NCBI RefSeq assembly: GCF_037975245.1
Contig: NC_092569.1
Coordinates: forward strand, 2,335,501 to 2,399,500
Direction: 5' to 3'
Length of the DNA: 64,000 nucleotides
From: Apostichopus japonicus
Taxonomy: Eukaryota; Echinodermata; Holothuroidea; Aspidochirotida; Stichopodidae
Shown: in pieces, positions 1 to 13,158 of the stretch
How positions within the stretch are numbered: position 1 is the stretch's first letter
Layout: the number at the start of each line of letters is the position of its first letter
Notes under the pieces: generated by a model
What the model was told of the DNA's origin: nothing
Databases searched by the model: none
What the model saw: the letters and a program-made list of their open reading frames with translations, nothing else
Made by a program: the position numbers and the translations under genes

Positions 1-770
1 TTTAAGAGCAAGAATTCTCGTTATTTCCCGTGGTTATTGAAATGGGAATCTATTCAGGGATGTTTATAAAGATGGTAAAAAATATATTGGAAATAAACTA
101 AACTAGGCAATCTGATCAGAACGTGATAATGACCCTCCTAGGAATGAACCCTTTCACAGGTTCAGTCCCCCCTTTTTTTGTTATCATATCTTGCGTTATT
201 TATTGTTAGATTAAATTTAACTTTTTATGAGAAAAAAACGGTCACTCGTAAATTAAAAGCAAACATTAATCGTTTGTTCTTTAAGAAAATGTTAGCAATG
301 ATCAAATGACCTTATCAAATTACACCAAGGGAAAACAAATGAAAGAAGTAGAGGTAGCTACATTCTTCATTAATCAAACAGGTTTCTGGTAACTATTAGA
401 TTTGGGAATTGGGAGCTGGTGTTGCGTTGGTGTTGCGTAGTAGCATTCTTTGCTAGGCCATTCCTGTGATCATTCTGGATATTACCTAAAATGAAAAATA
501 TGATCCGGAGAGGTGAGAGATAAGATGTCTCGATTTCGAATTTATTGATTGTTCATAACGTTCGGCGAAACTAATTATCGAGGTTACGTTTTAAACTGTA
601 TGTCATCCACTTTCAATTAGAACCGTTAGCAGAGATAAATTATGCTAAATAAAACAATAATTGGATATTTATCATGAACTTTCACGATATATATTGTATT
701 AACAAATATACTCGGACGGATGCAGTCAAATAACTTAAGTTTATATAGCTATAATATATATATATATACC

Positions 771-1566
771 ATGTAACTTGTCTTCATTATCATATAGTAT
801 GTCCTCATTATCATATACCATGTCCTCATGATCATATACCATGTAACATGTCCTCATTTATCATATACCATGTTACATGTCCTCATTATCATATACCATG
901 TAACATGTCCTCATTATCATATACCATGTTACATGTCCTCATTTATCATTTAACATGTCCTCATTATCATATACCATATACCATGTAACATGTCCTCATC
1001 ATCATATACCATGTAACATGTCCTAATTATCATATACCATGTAACATATACCATGTAGCATGTCCTGATAATCATATACCATGTAACATGTCCTCATTAT
1101 TATATGCCATGTAACATGTCCTCATTATCATATACCATGTTACATGTCCTCATTTATCATTTAACATGTCCTCATTATCATATACCATATACCATGTTAC
1201 ATGTCCTTATTAACAATACTATGTCCTCATTATCATATACAATGTAACATGTCCTCATCATCATATACCATGTAACATGTCCTAATTATCATATACCATG
1301 TAACATATACCATGTAGCATGTCCTGATAATCATAAACCATGTTACATGTCCTCATTTATCATTTAACATGTCCTCATTATCATATACCATATACCATGT
1401 TACATGTCCTCATTTTCATATAATATGTCCTCATTATCATATACAATGTAACATGTCCTCATTATCATATACTATGTCCTCATTATCATATACAATGTAA
1501 CATGTCCTCATTTATCATATACCATGTAACATGTCCTCATCATATATCATGTAACATGTCCTCATT
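771..1566 (+). repeat. Minisatellite, ~28-bp unit, with a ~209-bp higher-order period
   Basis: Repeats of ATCATATACCATGTAACATG followed by TCCTCATT, with unit length varying around 27-28 bp. Variants lacking ATACCATG recur in blocks. The block CATTTATCATTTAACATGTC starts near 941, 1150 and 1359, which gives a higher-order period of about 209 bp for part of the array. Confidence 0.9.
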
Positions 1567-4500
1567 TTTTTTATTGTCTCTATTAGAATTATGCACGCTG
1601 CATACGGTTTGTTTTCTTTCGAACTTACATTTTATTTGGTTATTAATTTATTTTATTTTTAATATATCATAGAAACGTTGACCCATAATAGTAACACTTC
1701 CAAAGTTCGAAGGATCGCATAACCTTCAAATATTGCAAATTTGCTAGGCCATGTGATATATTAGGAAATAACCTTTAAACTACGATGACTTTCTGTCGTG
1801 TATGCAATTTATGAATTTAGCTGCAGAATATTGCAGACGTATGTTGAGTTGATATGTAATTCGTTAATAAACAAAAGTGAATTCAATTAAAACATGTCAT
1901 AATTTGTGTATCAATTTGGGATCTTTTACTGAAATCGTGTTACACAAGTTTTCGGAATTAGGAAGACGACTTGGTCTTCCACAAGCGAAGTAGAATTATT
2001 AATATATAAATATTAAGAATAAAATATTAAGAATATCTTTTGTCTCACCAAATTTTTCTCTTCATCCTAATAACAACAGCACACACAATTTGAATTCAAG
2101 TCACCATTTGTCCTTCTGTGGTGTCTTTGAAATACATTGCGAAAATGCTACTTGCGATAGAATGTCTGGCTTTCTTATTGTTTACTGTTTTTGCCCTGTT
2201 GTGTGCTAAACTACTTAGTCCAGTCGCTTTGATTGATGGCACGTAATGCTGAAAGGTTAATATCTCAAAGTAATGATATTGAAGCGTATAAAATGACTGA
2301 TTGACGTTGTTTTGATAACATATTAAATTGATTTCTGTCTTTTTGTCTTCTTTTAAACGTATTAAATTACTGTTCCAACTGCGAAATTTAATTATTAAGC
2401 CAGAACTTGTTTTGAGTTTCATTATAACACAGGTATACACATGGGAGATATAAGATTCTTTCAAAGTTACAATAAAATATTAACTTTAATTTAATTTTAA
2501 TGCTAAAGGCACATTAGAGGAGGTTAGTGACAGAAATGTAGCACTTACCCACATGTTTATATTTATATTTAGTTTATATACCAACTTATTCATTTTGTAA
2601 CAACACGAGTCAGTGCTTACTAGCGCTTAAGCTGAAACTTATTACCCAGGTTGTTCAAATCTGTTTTTTACTCACCGTTTCGAGTAGCTGACTTTTTAGC
2701 CCAGTTCTGGACAGTTGTACAACACTTTGAAAGATTGTTATCTTCCCAACCCTTCTAGCTATAGATTTGGTTTGAGTGTGAGAAATAAAGCTGAAATACA
2801 GATCTATTCAAAAGTACCTATTTGGGACATAATTTGCATATATGCATACATAATTAGCCCAAAATTATAACTTATCAGATATGAAACCAACAGTTGGTAC
2901 CCTTCCCATTGATATAAAGGTTCTTGTAAAAAATATTCTTCTGAATTGATTTAAATTGAGTCCAAGAAAAATGATAACCTTGCCTTGTTAAAGGGTTCAT
3001 AAATGTGGTATAGTATCTAGATAATTTATAGAGTTCGCTATGTAATAGGGACTGTATCATTCAATACATTTACCATCAATGTTACGGTAAGACGGAATAG
3101 TCGTCCCGACAGATGCTGGCTTTATGGTGGCATCACCACTGGTATTATTACATGCAACAAGATAATGCATTTTCGTTACTGCAGTGCGAACATCGTTTGC
3201 TTCAGACATAAAATTCCATAATTGTAATCGTGTCACACACCTATACGTTAACTTGGTGTGCCATGTAAGTAAATCTGCAGTTATATTCCCTGAACATCTC
3301 TTTTTCTGTATTAAAATGAACTAGTCACTTTTGTTAGGCTAACAAAAGCCATGGTGGAACGCAAACCTGACAAGATGGGGGTAGAGGGGGGGGGGGTACT
3401 CCAGCCCGGGCCCTGGTCTATTGGGGGTATGGGGGAAATATGGGGGTACATAATAAAGTTATTCTCATTCATATGATAACACTTTATGAAGAAAGCGAAG
3501 ACTTCAGACACCCGGTGGTGATGTATATATATTTTCCAGCTGACTATCGACGTCACTGGTTATAGGGATGTTGGCCATATTAAACAAGAGCTGTTTTGAC
3601 ACGTTCTCGCGATAAGCTATTCTCGCCTTCCAATCAGTGTGGCTTTTTTATTGTATTGGAAATCTCTGCCAGTGACCAAACCTATTTTTAAATTCCAAAT
3701 AGGAATTGATTGGTAGAATACATATTTGCAGAGTCAAATAACGATCGTTGTCGGCCGTTATAACTCGTATGGATACGTTATCTCCAAGCAAACACTTTCC
3801 TATACAAACAAATACAAACAAATATAAGTCAACACATCTTTGCTGTTATAATTGCTATCTAAACACTAAAGTTCTTTGTTTTTGTTTCTCGTAGTCAATA
3901 ACTAACGTAGACGTTGAAAATACCATGTACCAAACTAATATCAAATAACATCTTAGTTTAAAATAGCAAAAATGTAATGGTAACATTTTCCTGATCAGAA
4001 TTTTGCAATTTACAACATTATCATAATGTGGCAACATTAACATTATGAAAGGAAGATTTATTAATGTAAAACGAAAAAATCAAACTTTCTGTTAATTCAA
4101 TTTCGATTAGATTTTTCTTTTAGATCAAATGTTACATGTTGGGATTTTTCAATGCAGGATAGAATACATAACTATTTATGATGACGAGGAATGTTAAATC
4201 AATCTGTTTCATCTTTCTAGTGGTGATGTCATATCATACCATCAATTATGCAACAAAGATAACGGATGTCGATTTACAACATACATTTGGTTAGCTAAGA
4301 TTGGCCTAAGCATGTAATGTTATCCCTCATCAACGCCCCCCTGTCACTTCTAAGAAGACATTGAACTCCTCCTTAAAATCGATCAAACCGCATACCAGCC
4401 TTTATATGTCATCAACTGACAACGTGTTGCTCCGAATATATGAATAACTGAAGCTGCAACAGAGGGCTCAAAATATTCGCAGCTGACCACAATTTAAATC

Positions 4501-7457
4501 AGAAGGGAAGGGAAAAGGAGGTGGCGAACCATGACGTAAACAGATAAGCACTACTGCGCATGCTATATTAAGGTCGTGGATTAGTAGCTGTAGGCCTTCA
4601 GGGGTTTAGTTACGAAATAAATTAATGAGTGGAAGAAAGTATGATACGGTTTTGATAAAAAGAAATTCATTTCAATAAAAGAAAACTTGGACTTTGCTTG
4701 GCATGGTGGTTTGTGCACTAGCATGCATGCATGTGGAGTGTTATGTCTTACATGTATTAGCTATAGTAAGCCGGATGTCAGGCGAGTTACGTCACAGACA
4801 TTAGTTATAAAGACGGCATTGTAGTTAATGAAGTCTCAAGTCTCGTTAATCGTAATAAAGACGTAGAGAAATTAACACGTAAGCAAAATTAATTGCTTAT
4901 GTTATCATGCAGGAAATTAAAAGTTAATAAGTGACTTACCGCGAGTAATGCAAGTTCTGAATACAATGACCTTTTCCAATTGTTTTCTTCAGTTATTAAC
5001 TTGTTTCATCAAGAGAAAGGGTTTCTGCGAAATGTTCTTGCTAAATTTTTAATTTTTAAGTTTTCAGTGTACAGATAGTGGCATTGATTTCAATAACAAC
5101 AATCATACTTACTTCAATCACAAACATGTGTAATTAATATTAAAGGGAATTGAAACTTATCACTCTCAGATTGGTATCTATGGGATCTGAAACTGGTCGA
5201 TTTAGCAGACATTGAAATACTCAAACTTCAAACCGATTTGTAGCAAGCAGATCTATGTTGCTGCTGATCCCTTACTGTTTCTTTTTCATACATGAGGTGA
5301 AGGGGAAGGGGTAGGGGTAGGGTAGGGGAAGGGGTAGGGGACGGTGAGGGCGAACACGTGTCTAATAAAAGGTAAGGTAGTGGTTAATGTCTAGAATATC
5401 TGAGTTTCATTTTAATCACGAAGGCAGTTTTTATATATTACGTAATACGTCTGACATGCCCCTTTGTTACATCAAGTACATCTGAATTGCCTATATAGAC
5501 CGGAAATTCCTTGGGGATAATTAAGAGGTTTTTACTGTCGGTTGCGAGGCGAATATTATGTCAATCCTCATCAGCGCACAATAATCTAGCTCACAACAGT
5601 TGTTGGAACCCTCAAGGAGGACATAGCGTTCTACACAAGATTTCCATATAAAGACATACGTAGGCTTCGTAGGCCTATCGTCCATTGTGCATAGGCTAAT
5701 ACATGTTGCGAAAAATAATTAAATTAATCGCGTGATTTTGTGAACGGAATATAACACTGAACGTCTGAGTGAATTGATTCTAGTACGTATAGAACACGAT
5801 CATGTCATAGAAGAAAAAGATGAAGTAAGAATTAGTGTAAGATTAGTTTACCTTGGTTCAAGTAATCGTTATGTTGTACATACAAATGGGATAGAAATAC
5901 CGTGATAACAAAACATAACTTACTGTGGAGAAAGTTTTATCTATTTATTTATTTTTTTATTTTGTGGAGAAACTCTGTCTACATATTACACTGTTGATTA
6001 ATCTATAAAATACAGATTATCCAAAATTAAGATTAATTAATTACCAAGGATTAATTTGTAATAATGATAACATCTATTGTATGGAATAATCTGATGCAAG
6101 CTGAAAGTGAAATACAACTCAAGGATTTTAGCCATTTACAGTTATTTGAGTCAGCTAATTATACATTCACTCAGGATGTCGATTTTTATCAGACTACTCC
6201 TTTAATTTTGTGGCAGACATTATACTTGCGGAATATTTTTGCTAGAACAAAATAGTAATTCATTCATTTCACGGTAGAGAGATTGTAACAGTAAAAAGTA
6301 AAATGATGTTTGTGTAGGACAAGGTATAACCAACGAAAATGTATGATATGCGTCGTAGGTATGTACAACAGTGTTATGATAAGAACACTTCATTACCTTG
6401 TAACTATGACAACGATTCCAATTGCTGGCATTTTATCTTGTATTTCTCAACGCAATTAGACTGTATACTATGCTGAGCTTAAAAGCAGATGAATTTATCA
6501 TGATCCAATCAAACCACTATAACTCTCGCAGTTATTTTCATTTACAAATGAAATAAGATCTCTCATTGATTAAAATATCAACCAAAAAAACGATACGAAG
6601 ACCCAGACATTTCGACGGCAGAAACATATATTAAAATCAACTTAAAGGTGACGGCATTTAAAAATAATGACCAATGAAAACGATAATAACAAAAATGGTA
6701 TGAAAATCTATTAAAATGTTCTTCTGACGCCAGGCATTTCATAAACTCAGCTGATAATGGTCGAAAAAGTCAACAACAAGTGGCACAGAGATTACGGGCA
6801 ACGTCAAAGCCATTCACCATCGTAAAAATGATTGAAAGTCTAACATAAAATTGAGGTGTATTATTGCAGAAAGGAAACTTATTTATAAGTTAAAAGCTAC
6901 AGAAAGAAAAAGAAAATGAAAGGAAATGATATTTCACACCTGGGAGATATAGTTTTGTAGACGAGTTTTTGCTTGCATTGGGTATATACGTACAATATGA
7001 CTTACTGTACAGATAAACATGATCCCAATGTTATATCAATACAGTTATTAAAATGATTAGTCTCTTTAATAGCGGTTGTTCTTTCCTTTTTCTTCTAGAT
7101 TGGATTTGCATCGGATGCCAGACTCACGATGACGTAATCGGTTATGCAATAAACGTTTTCACGATCTGAAATAATTAAAGTGTAAGTTCTTATATTACAT
7201 AGTATATTACTTTTATGTTTTTCAACCAGAGGTTGCACATAAAACATGAACAGGAAGACTGACTGCAAAGTTATAAACGAATATTCAAGAGATCAAAGGA
7301 AAATATTGGCCACTTACCTCAGGGCAATGTGCTATACCAACTTATCTGATATGTTAATCTGCCCCTATACACTTGCTGGAGATGAGGTGTCGGTGAGATA
7401 ATATACATGCTATAGTTAGATATCGTTTAACCAGAAGTCGCTATAACGATTTGACTT
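1567..7457. other. Intergenic, no gene seen
   Basis: AT-rich sequence with scattered short ORFs (for example 2096-2464 on the minus strand) that lack family signatures and credible starts. Notable only for the G-rich tract at 5.3 kb and a G-run near 3.4 kb. Confidence 0.7.
5295..5346 (+). other. G-quadruplex-prone tract
   Basis: At least six runs of three to four G separated by TA or AA (GGGGTAGGGGTAGGGTAGGG and neighbours). It resembles an interstitial telomere-like repeat, but is not the TTAGGG sequence itself. Confidence 0.8.
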
Positions 7458-7465
7458 GAAGTACC

Positions 7466-8252
7466 CATGGGCGTCAACAGGTGGGGGACGGGGGGGACAT
7501 GTCCCCCCCACTTTCAAAAGTGGAGGGGATATCATATCATTTGTCCCCCCACTTTTCAGAGCAGTTATTATAAAAATCACATGCATATGCGCGATTTTCT
7601 ATCACAATTGCTGAGCTGATTCAAGTAGAATCTAACTTAAGAATCATTATCAATAAATTGCACTGGAAATTAGAACAGTGCTTGGCCCTTTATCCCCCTT
7701 CCTCCGATATTCACCCTCCCCGCTTCGTCCGAGACCCCTGATAAAAGTTTGTGCGATGTTTGAACGATGTTTTAGAGTGTTTTGTGGAAGCACCCCTTCT
7801 CGCCAGAAATGGAATTCCCCTTGCCCTACACTGTGAATCAGAGAAAACGACGCATTTCAACTTGAAAACAAGTCGAAGACCCCACCAGGAAGGTAATATC
7901 ATATATTTTAGGCCCTACAGACAGTATTCTGCCTGTATGCAGGGTATTATATGATACCAAACTACCGAAAATATTTCGTTTGAGATGGACGCTGTGTAAT
8001 TCGTTTCCCTTGGTGTCAGAACGGCATCTTTCTACCAGTACTTTCTGTCGGAATTTAGTTTTGTGAGACAAAATTTCTCCTCACAGATCTGGTTCTGATG
8101 TAACTAAAAACGACTCAGGAAGGCCGTCTCCTGCGATCTAGGGGGTCTTATGTACCCAAAATTTTCTGGTACGCTACGCGCCAACCAATGGTGGCGCTCC
8201 GCTTAGATAGTATAGTGTCCCCCCCACTTTCTGAAACCTGCTGACGCCCATG
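7466..8252. mobile_element. Non-autonomous hAT-type element, copy 1 (787 bp)
   Basis: Terminal inverted repeats start CATGGGCGTCAACAGGT on the left and end ACCTGCTGACGCCCATG on the right. A perfect 8-bp duplication GAAGTACC flanks it (7458-7465 and 8253-8260). G-rich and C-rich subterminal stretches follow each end. A hairpin-forming GCGCCAACCAATGGTGGCGC lies near the right end. Overlapping short ORFs of 60-77 codons inside show no transposase signature. Confidence 0.9.
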
Positions 8253-9383
8253 GAAGTACCCTGGAAATGCGTTAGAGTATGACTTGCAAGAGGAGACTTT
8301 TGGCTTCTTGACAGAATTATGATTAAATAATGAACATAAATCTGACTGCGATGTTATCAATCAAATTTGGAAGGATGGAGAGAAAGTATTGGCTGTAACG
8401 TAATTACTCCTTCCAAAAATGATAAAGAATGAGTTGGTTTACATCAAACGTTTGATATAGTCGTATTACTTGGAAGCTATAGTTACATAGAAGTCTGAAT
8501 TGGAAGACGCTTCGAGTTTTACTCTAAAGTTACCTACTCGTATTTCACTGTGGGTTTCAAGATTAATTCTGACTTAAGCTTGGAACTGAGTGACTCTTTA
8601 TTGAGCATTACCCTGTGTACATTTATATATTTAAGATCAGTCTAGGGTAGATCTAATATGCTTCATGTATCTACATGATGTAGAATTGCGTTACTAGTGA
8701 GAAGAACTCTACACATTTACCGATGTGTGTATGGGTACCATTAAAGTAGCTGTTATGGTTTTACGGCACTTTTACCAGACATACTGCGATTTTTATAAAA
8801 TAATGATCATAATAATGCAATCACTCAAACTAAGACACCTTCATAACATGTTCACTTCACCATTTCTTCACCAGACATTTTTTTTTTCATATAAGAATCA
8901 ATAACGTGTAAAAGAAAATTGGAATAATTCAAGCATTTGACTGTTGTGTCACTATCTGAAATGAGAATTGACTTAACAACATTGTTTAGAGATTTTTAAT
9001 GTATGAAATCAACTAATAGAACTGCTTTTAGATCAACTCCGATATGGAGCAGCTCTCTATCTCTCTCTCTGTGAGTTAAGCTAGCTCTGAGCAGATGAAT
9101 GCAGAGTGCTGCTCGAAAGCTATAGCTTATAATTTGATGTGTTAGTCTATATAGCGAGATATCACTTGGATTGTACCCCTATGAATGTAGAACAGAGCTA
9201 CTCATTTGCGTGTAACATTCTGCATAAACCTACTCAGAGCTATAGTGTTAACACTGCAGGTATAGAGTTACTACTCTTAGTGTACCTAAATATGGAGCAC
9301 AGCTGCTCCGCCATGCAACCAACATAGTTAATATACATAGTAATAAAAATAAACACATATTGACATAGATCCGCGATCAAACA

Positions 9384-9692
9384 CCCGATACACATAGAGA
9401 ACACAGTTACTACTGTCAACCTTACAGTTTTGTACCAAAGTAAAAACTGGATCACCAGTGCTATAATTCGGTAGCATGTGCTATTAGGATTGCAGTAAGA
9501 ACTGAGGATATGTGTAATTCAAACAATTCAGTTGTTTGGGATTTGTTGGAATTACAAATATCCTCAGTTCTTATACTGTAAACCAAATAGCACATGCTAC
9601 CGATTTATCAGATTTGTCAGCACGATCCAGAATTTACTGTGGTACAAAACTTTAATAATTACAGTAGTTACTGTAATCTCTGTGTGAATCGG
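9384..9692. repeat. Fold-back (inverted) repeat, arms of ~150 bp
   Basis: The left arm (CCCGATACACATAGAGAACA, then GGTAGCATGTGCTATT, AAGAACTGAGGATAT) is repeated in reverse complement on the right (ATATCCTCAGTTCTTA, AATAGCACATGCTACC, ending at TGTGTGAATCGG). The axis is near 9538. The arms differ by scattered substitutions and small indels. Transcripts would form a long hairpin. Confidence 0.8.
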
Positions 9693-11442
9693 CTGGATCA
9701 AACCAAACACGATCAAGCAACCTGTTGCACATCCATTCAATCTCCCAAATCCCTCGATTGAGAATTTATGTCATTGTAATTGATCAAATCAAATCAAATC
9801 TTGGACAGACAATCCTAGAAAAGGAAACATCAGAAACGACCTGCATGTCTTCCCATATATAAAAATCAAGCTATGCATTTGAAGCCACGACGGAATGGAA
9901 TTAAAATAATCCGACACTGATAAAAAAATTATCCGATTAACCAAAACTTCTGCTAATCTAACAGAACTCAGTAAGCCGTGTTGACTTCACTGGTCACTTC
10001 GACGTTCCTATCCCATGAATAGTTTCAATTCCTGCTACTCCTTGTCACTGTCGATGATCATGCATTGCAGAAGAGCTAGTTTTGCTCGAAAGCTCTGCAA
10101 AAACTAAACATTGGCTGTCTCACTTCCAATCAGTTCACTTATCATTTTTGTATCTCATTCTCTAAATTCAGCATAGTTGTTTAACAGAATAAATATATAT
10201 ATATATATATATATTAATATATATCTATATATCTATATATATATCTATATATTTACATATATTTATATTAATGATCAGGACACCTGTTTCGTCCTTTTGG
10301 AACTCAATAGTCGAAGGAATCGAATCGAGCCTCTGTCCTTTTCGTGTCACCGACCTAAATTCGTACCACCAAGCCACAAGTAATTCTTCTGTTTCTAGCA
10401 ATACAGTCATAAAAAAGCAAATAAACTATTTCAAAACAAGACGCCATATTTATTATTACAATTTTTAATTACTTTTTTTTGCGATTAATCTATGTATGAT
10501 GACGTCAAATGTCCTGTCATATTTTTACATGTTATTCCTGTACTGTTTATGAGAATTTGTTTCCCATATGAATACAATCTTTCGATGGGACTTATGATGT
10601 ATTCGTATTGGTCAAACGCTTCGTTGAATATCACCCCCATTAGCTCATGCTTACATCACTCGATCACAGCAATCACCGTTAGAAATTCAACAGCGAATAA
10701 TTTGATTCACGATAAAAAAACCACATGTATTTGCTGTTGATCATAACGTGCTTTTTCTTTAGAGCTGGCAGGAATACACACAAAGTAAAACTACTACTTT
10801 ATATCCAACCGTTGCCATAGGAATTTAATTAGTGTGAAGGTAGAAACATCTGCTGTGTGAGCCCGTTAAATTTTCCCATTTAGAGGCTGATAGCAACAAC
10901 TCAGCTGCGTGTAATTCACAACGTACGTTTTCCCATTTTGTTTAGCGTTGACATCAGCCGCATAAACTCAGTAGTCACTGCATCGCAAGAAGAATACGCA
11001 ACCGTTCGTATATACGGAGGCAAATGGATTTCGTGACCGAGGTACTCTGTCATTTGATCATGGTTTCGCCTGTCTTGATCAGGTGCTACCTCATAGTACT
11101 TTCCCTTCGGTTTCGTGGAATGAATTAGTCGATTTATAAATCAGAGACGGTGAACTCAATAATCCATTCTGACCCTTATTTTCAAAGTGACTTTCGGAAT
11201 CTGAGAATTTGTTTACTTAAGGCAGCATGATATGAAGAAGTGTATAAATGTTCTCGACAAGATAATGAACAGTTTGTTGATGTTTTGAGGCATCGTTCAG
11301 TTTCACTCGTAAGTCGCAAAGCCAGGATATCACGTGCAAACATTGTTTTTCCCTTATCAACTTATTGGCTTTGTATAGTGCCAGGTCACAGAGCTCTTCA
11401 ACACATTCTGTTCATTCTGTACATACTTCAAAGCCCCTCAAA
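9693..11442 (+). other. Upstream region of Kv2, no gene seen
   Basis: Probable promoter and 5' UTR region of the channel. I cannot place a transcription start. A possible 5' UTR splice acceptor lies at 11468-11470. The short ORF at 11240-11455 overlaps the candidate Kv2 starts in another frame and would act as an upstream ORF if transcribed. Confidence 0.5.
10191..10270. repeat. Imperfect AT microsatellite
   Basis: AT run passing into TATATC and TTTACATA variants. ORFs read through it on both strands are artefacts of the repeat. Confidence 0.9.
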
Positions 11443-11493
11443 ATGTTATTTGTAAATTGCATTCCCACAGAACCGGCCGCGACCTTGTACACC

Positions 11494-12090
11494 ATGGATC
11501 CGGATAAATGTGGACCTCCTTCCATTGGAAATCTGCCCCAGGGCGGTGGCGCCTCCCCTTGTTTCACTCCCCGGGGATCACACAATTTACATACTGAGAG
11601 TCATCAAGGGCGTCGGGTGATACTTAACGTAGGGGGAACTAGACACGAAGTCCAATGGAAGACGTTATCAAGATTGCCTGGATCTCGCCTGGACCGTCTC
11701 CGTCGGGTGGAGACTCACGAGGGTGTCATGTCCATCTGCGACGATTACAATCTACAGACAAACGAATATTTCTTCGAAAGACATCCGAATTCTTTTGGAT
11801 CGATTCTCAATTTTTACAGGACAGGGAAATTACATATGACGGAGGATATGTGTCCATTAGCTTTTAGCACTGACTTGGAGTATTGGGGTGTGGACGAGTT
11901 ATATTTGGAACCGTGTTGCCAATACAGATACCATCAAAGGAAAGAACAAGTTGGGGAAGAGCTAAGAAAGTTAGGAGAAACATTAAGGGCAAAGAATCAA
12001 GTCGATGAATTTGAGAACAGTTGGTGCCATAAACGAAGGAGTTTTGTATGGGACTTAATGGAGAAACCTAATTCTTCAAAATCTGCTAGG
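11494..12090 (+). CDS. KCNB1: Kv2 (Shab/KCNB) voltage-gated K+ channel, coding exon 1 (T1 domain)
   Basis: First coding exon of a delayed-rectifier K+ channel alpha subunit of the plasma membrane. From the ATG at 11494 it encodes 199 residues. The T1/BTB tetramerisation domain spans about residues 40-145, starting at the NVGG motif, and carries the HX5CX20CC zinc site of non-Shaker Kv channels (H114, C120, C141, C142). Family signatures include [29 protein letters not shown] and [10 protein letters not shown], which match vertebrate Kv2 almost residue for residue. The exon ends AGG|GTAAGT at 12090 in phase 0, just before S1. From memory, KCNB genes have an intron at this point. Start choice: ATG 11494 has a strong context (ACCATGG). 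An in-frame ATG at 11443 (17 more residues) is possible, but a CAG at 11468-11470 after a pyrimidine-rich stretch could be a 5' UTR splice acceptor, which favours 11494. Confidence 0.93.
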
Positions 12091-12537
12091 GTAAGTCTTT
12101 CATCTTCTTCTCTATCTCTTTCTTAGTATTTCTGTAAAAAATTTGAATCAACTTATAAACGGTAATACTTCAAAATAATATTTAACAAATGATTTCGGAT
12201 GTTAGTAACAATGACCTGGAATGAAATACATCATTCAACCTATATGTGAAATTGGGATCCAAAGTCATAGCATACCTCGATATTAGTAAACTTTGTGACT
12301 GTTACTATTTGTTCAAGACTTGTTCGCTTACAATAATTAAGTCAGTGATTTATCTTTAGCGTTAAGAAGATGTACATAACACTCTTTAGAACCAGGCTGT
12401 CCAGTGTGTAGTCCAAATAGATACGGTATGATGTATCGATCGATCGAATTGCTACATATCAATCAATGCAAAGAACTTAAAAAATACGTTTCCTTCTTAC
12501 TTAATTTGTCGAAAACGTCACCCATGTAAATTCTACC

Positions 12538-12700
12538 ACCCGATACACAGAGGACACGGTTACTACTATATAAATCGTAACGATTTGTACCACAGTAAAA
12601 CCTGGATCGTGCTATAAATCGGTAGCATGTGGTATTATGATTACAGTAAGAACTGAGGGTATGTGTAATCCCAACAAATCCAGTTTGATACATTTTTTGG
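12538..12700. repeat. Solitary arm of the fold-back repeat, in the Kv2 intron
   Basis: Contains CCCGATACACAGAGGACA, TGTACCACAGTAAAACCTGG, GGTAGCATGTGGTATTATGA and AAGAACTGAGGGTATGTGTA in the same order as the left arm at 9384-9530. The partner arm is absent. This shows the unit is a dispersed repeat and not a local inversion. Confidence 0.75.
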
Positions 12701-13158
12701 GGGGATTACAATTCGGTGTACGAATTCGGTGCACTAGTGATTCATAGTATATGTGAATTATTCAGTATATTTTGTCTTTTCTGTATTAATGCTATTCATT
12801 GATTAATACATACCCTGTTTAATTAAACCATATACATATAATGTATGCTCAATTACTCTCTATTGGTAATAGGCTGATGTTCAACACGAAAGAAATATAG
12901 CCAACGTTCCTGTCTGTTAAACACACTGAGTACAGGCACAATTACATTGCAAACGGCAAAAACAAGCTGATGCCGAGTGGTCTAAAATGTTTAAGAGCAG
13001 CTTTCTATATTGATTTTCTGCTTCAATAAAGATAAAAACTGATCCCATTGAGCTCAATAATTCATTTTTTTTATGTCATAACGAGTTACCTTTCAATTAC
13101 ACTCGTGAGGAAACATGAACTATTTTGAAAACTTTCTAATAAGTTTGATACATATGCT

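Noticed and set aside
771-1566. CRISPR-like regular repeats
   Set aside because: No unique spacers between repeats, and the window is clearly animal nuclear DNA.
2096-2464. 122-codon minus-strand ORF near the left edge
   Set aside because: Composition is like translated AT-rich non-coding DNA, with no recognisable motif.
7711-8071. Overlapping ORFs on both strands in the 7.5-kb element
   Set aside because: No transposase motifs; related segments are non-coding in the second copy.
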